Assembly (NCBI GenBank): GCA_013399115.1
Contig: VXAA01001233.1
Coordinates: 447,563 to 511,562 of the forward strand
Length of the DNA stretch: 64,000 nt
Direction: 5' to 3'
From: Anseranas semipalmata
Taxonomy: Eukaryota; Chordata; Aves; Anseriformes; Anseranatidae
The notes under the pieces were generated by a model. The model did no database searches and had not been told where the DNA came from. It saw nothing but the letters and a program-made list of their open reading frames with translations. The stretch's first letter is position 1, and every line of letters begins with the position of its first letter. Position numbers and translations under genes: made by a program. Positions 61,801 through 64,000 of the stretch are shown piece after piece.

Positions 61801-64000
61801 TGAAATCAGCAGGTGCAGACCTTACATTCTCTGGTTATATCAAGATGTAGATCTGGAAATAACCTTGAGAAAGAGTAATTGTGAAGGAATGGTAGTGAGT
61901 CATCAACAACAAAATGATAAGTGAGGAGTGACAGATCACTGGGAGTTAATTATTGAGCACTTAAAAAGCCATGAAAGAGAATGTTGACTATATCCAAAAA
62001 ATCTGCTGTGATTGTCATCAGTGATCAGTCATGGAAGAGTAATGGTTGTTTATTTAATGTATTCCCTTGGTGACATTCTCTGGAGCGCTTGGTCTTACCA
62101 CATTGTCTAGTCTAGCTTAGGGAAAGCTGTTGTCGCACTGCTTGCATCCCCATTCTTTGAAAAGTGTGCCACAGGTTTTTTTCTTCATTTTTTTTTTTCA
62201 ACACAATCCCCTGTTGTTGTGTCAGCACAAATACTTTTTCTGCATGCTTGAAGACCTCAGAGGTTCACAGACTGCTTTCAGACTGACGTCTCTTGCCCAG
62301 TAAGTAATTTTTAATTTTTCTGAATATCTTGTGGTTTCTTGCTGTTTTTTTTTTTTTTTTGGTGATGAGATACCAGAAGAGAGTACAGTTTCTAGATCTA
62401 ATTGTACAGGGGACCATACAGCCAAAGATGTGCAGCAGTAGTGCACAAAATGATAGATCTCTGTTCACACTGTTAGGACTCCCTTGATATCACTGTCAAA
62501 GCTGTGGTCACATACTGTTGCAAATTTGTGTTTAATTTGTGTTTTTTTTTTTACAGACCTGCCAAACCCCCATCATCAGTCACTCTCCCTACAGCAGAAC
62601 TGGTAGGACATGACAGATTAGAAGCTCTCTGGTTCTTCAGTGCCAAGCTTAAACTGTTGATTTCAACTGAGCTGCCTGATTTTATAACCAGGGAAGCAGG
62701 GAAGAGCAGCCTTGATGGCAGGGCCTTCATGGACAGCTGAGGACAGTGACTTCTCGAGCAGGTAGTGCTAGATAGACTAGCAACAACAATGCACCACACA
62801 TCAGCCCTCTTTGGGCATCAAAACAGCGTGCAGTACCAAGACCAAGGCAGTCGTAACACTTGAGAAGCTCAAAGAAGGTAACATTAATTCAGTGTTGAAT
62901 ATAGGGATAAACAAAACAAATTGCAGGTACTGTTATTGGAATTATGATTAGCATAATTGTTTAGGCACATTACAGATTAAAAGAAGCAGCACGCTCCTTC
63001 AGGCTCCCTGTTTCAGCTAGTCACCTGCACATCCCAGCCTCCTGCCTTTCCTTTCCTTTTCTTTCTTTTCCTCTTTAAGCCTCTCGACCAGCCTTGCTCA
63101 ATGACCTCCCACTTCCCACATTAGCAATATGTTTCCCTGTCCTTTCATTTAAAAGCTTTTGTTCAGCCAACCTTTTCCAAAAGTTTATTTCAGGGCACCA
63201 TTCAGTGAACTATCTTCTGGCAACAGCTCCAGTTTTTGCTGTTCCTACCCTTGTGATGGAAGCTGCTTGCTTCTGTCGTCAGGGTCTCAGACACCGTGCT
63301 GATGTTAGCCAGACAGCGGTTCAGAGCAGGGAAACTCCTGGCTGAAAAATAATTGTTAATATTGGTTTTCATGTTTTGCCTGCTGATATTTTAGTCCCAC
63401 CAGTCCTTTGATCCAATTTACCGTGCAAGACCATGACTCATGTCACAGTGGAAGAGGTGGAAACCCTAACTGTGGTTGAGGAGACCCAACTGCTCAGGCT
63501 GGCAAAAGCAGCCCTGCTGCTGAATGTCAAACCACAGCCTAAGCACACACTGCCCTATTTCCAGAAATCAAGCATGGTCTGTTCATTCCATCTGCCTTTC
63601 TTGCTGCCATGTCTTTAGCTCCTGTAGAGACTTCAGCTACTCAGATGCCAGGTTGCTTGAAACCGGGACAGCTGAGTTTTGGTCCCCTATGCTACAGTAA
63701 TACTGAAGTAGCTGCTACAGCAACAGATTGGGTAACGATTAATTGCGTGTTTGTTTCTTCAATATTCCAGGTAGTCTGTGTGCTAGCTTTGTTGGTTTTA
63801 CATCCACTGTTCATGCCAGCGATTCTAAATTTGCTTTTACCCAGCAGGATGAAATCAGTTACTTAGTTCCGTAAATGCAGTTGCTCTGACTCCTTGTAAT
63901 TGAGCAAAGTAAGGCAGAATTCATTCTGAGAGCATGAGTCCGACAGTGCAATTCTAGAAAATCATGTGGAAGATGTAGGATACGGAGTATCATCCCACAT
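58801..64000. other. Unassigned right flank
   Basis: No gene or transposon was recognised. In mammals the next gene on this side is IL23R, with its 3' end facing IL12RB2; no IL23R exon could be recognised on either strand. Small simple repeats occur: CAAAG/CAAAAC near 61487-61509, CAAA at 61546-61562 and a T run at 62345-62360. Frames at 62551-62799 (minus) and 63433-63618 (plus) are short and unsupported. Confidence 0.55.

Noticed and set aside
62551..62799. T-rich tract and AG before 62557 with a 60-codon plus frame, and an opposing minus frame
   Set aside because: A single acceptor-like site next to a T homopolymer is weak evidence; no partner exon or similarity was seen.

Overview
The window looks like avian nuclear DNA. 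It carries several fragments of CR1 (chicken repeat 1) LINE retroposons with the typical bird 3' end built on GATTCTATGATTCT, has few other interspersed repeats, and holds two spliced vertebrate genes in an order known from the mammalian SERBP1-IL12RB2 locus. The species cannot be fixed from sequence alone. Two runs of N (10318-11222 and 58427-58614) sit inside very GC-rich DNA and look like assembly gaps over CpG islands.

Layout. 1-10.1 kb: gene-poor flank with an AT-rich block at 0.7-0.87 kb, then GC-rich and CpG-containing DNA to about 4.9 kb, then ordinary sequence; no gene was recognised. 10.1-29.05 kb: SERBP1 on the + strand. Its promoter and first coding exon are inferred to lie in the 905-base N gap. 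Seven coding exons (2-8) can be placed base by base, in frame, to the TAA at 26893-26895, followed by a long 3' UTR with an AATAAA at 29040. 29.05-33.6 kb: intergenic space between two convergent genes. 33.6-55.2 kb: IL12RB2 on the - strand. Fifteen coding exons join in one frame to 851 codons plus stop. They encode a signal peptide, an Ig-like domain, five fibronectin type III domains with a WSNWS motif, a transmembrane segment, a Box-1-like region and a C-terminal STAT4-docking-type tyrosine. 55.2-64 kb: the 5' flank of IL12RB2, with a gapped CpG island near 58.4 kb that is a candidate promoter, and then unassigned DNA.

The genes are not a functional unit. SERBP1 is a ribosome- and mRNA-binding RGG protein. 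IL12RB2 is the signalling chain of the interleukin-12 receptor. They are tail-to-tail neighbours, as in mammals.

The most interesting points are: a 54-base tandem duplication that copied the splice acceptor of the IL12RB2 Ig-domain exon, giving two in-frame acceptors and an extra N-glycosylation sequon; a tandem acceptor in SERBP1 exon 4 that parallels the short-insert isoforms of mammals; a nine-glutamine CAG tract in SERBP1; an unidentified antisense reading frame in SERBP1 intron 7 that ends at a splice-donor-like site; and a weak C/D-box snoRNA-like element in SERBP1 intron 6. No bacterial, phage or CRISPR-type system is present.
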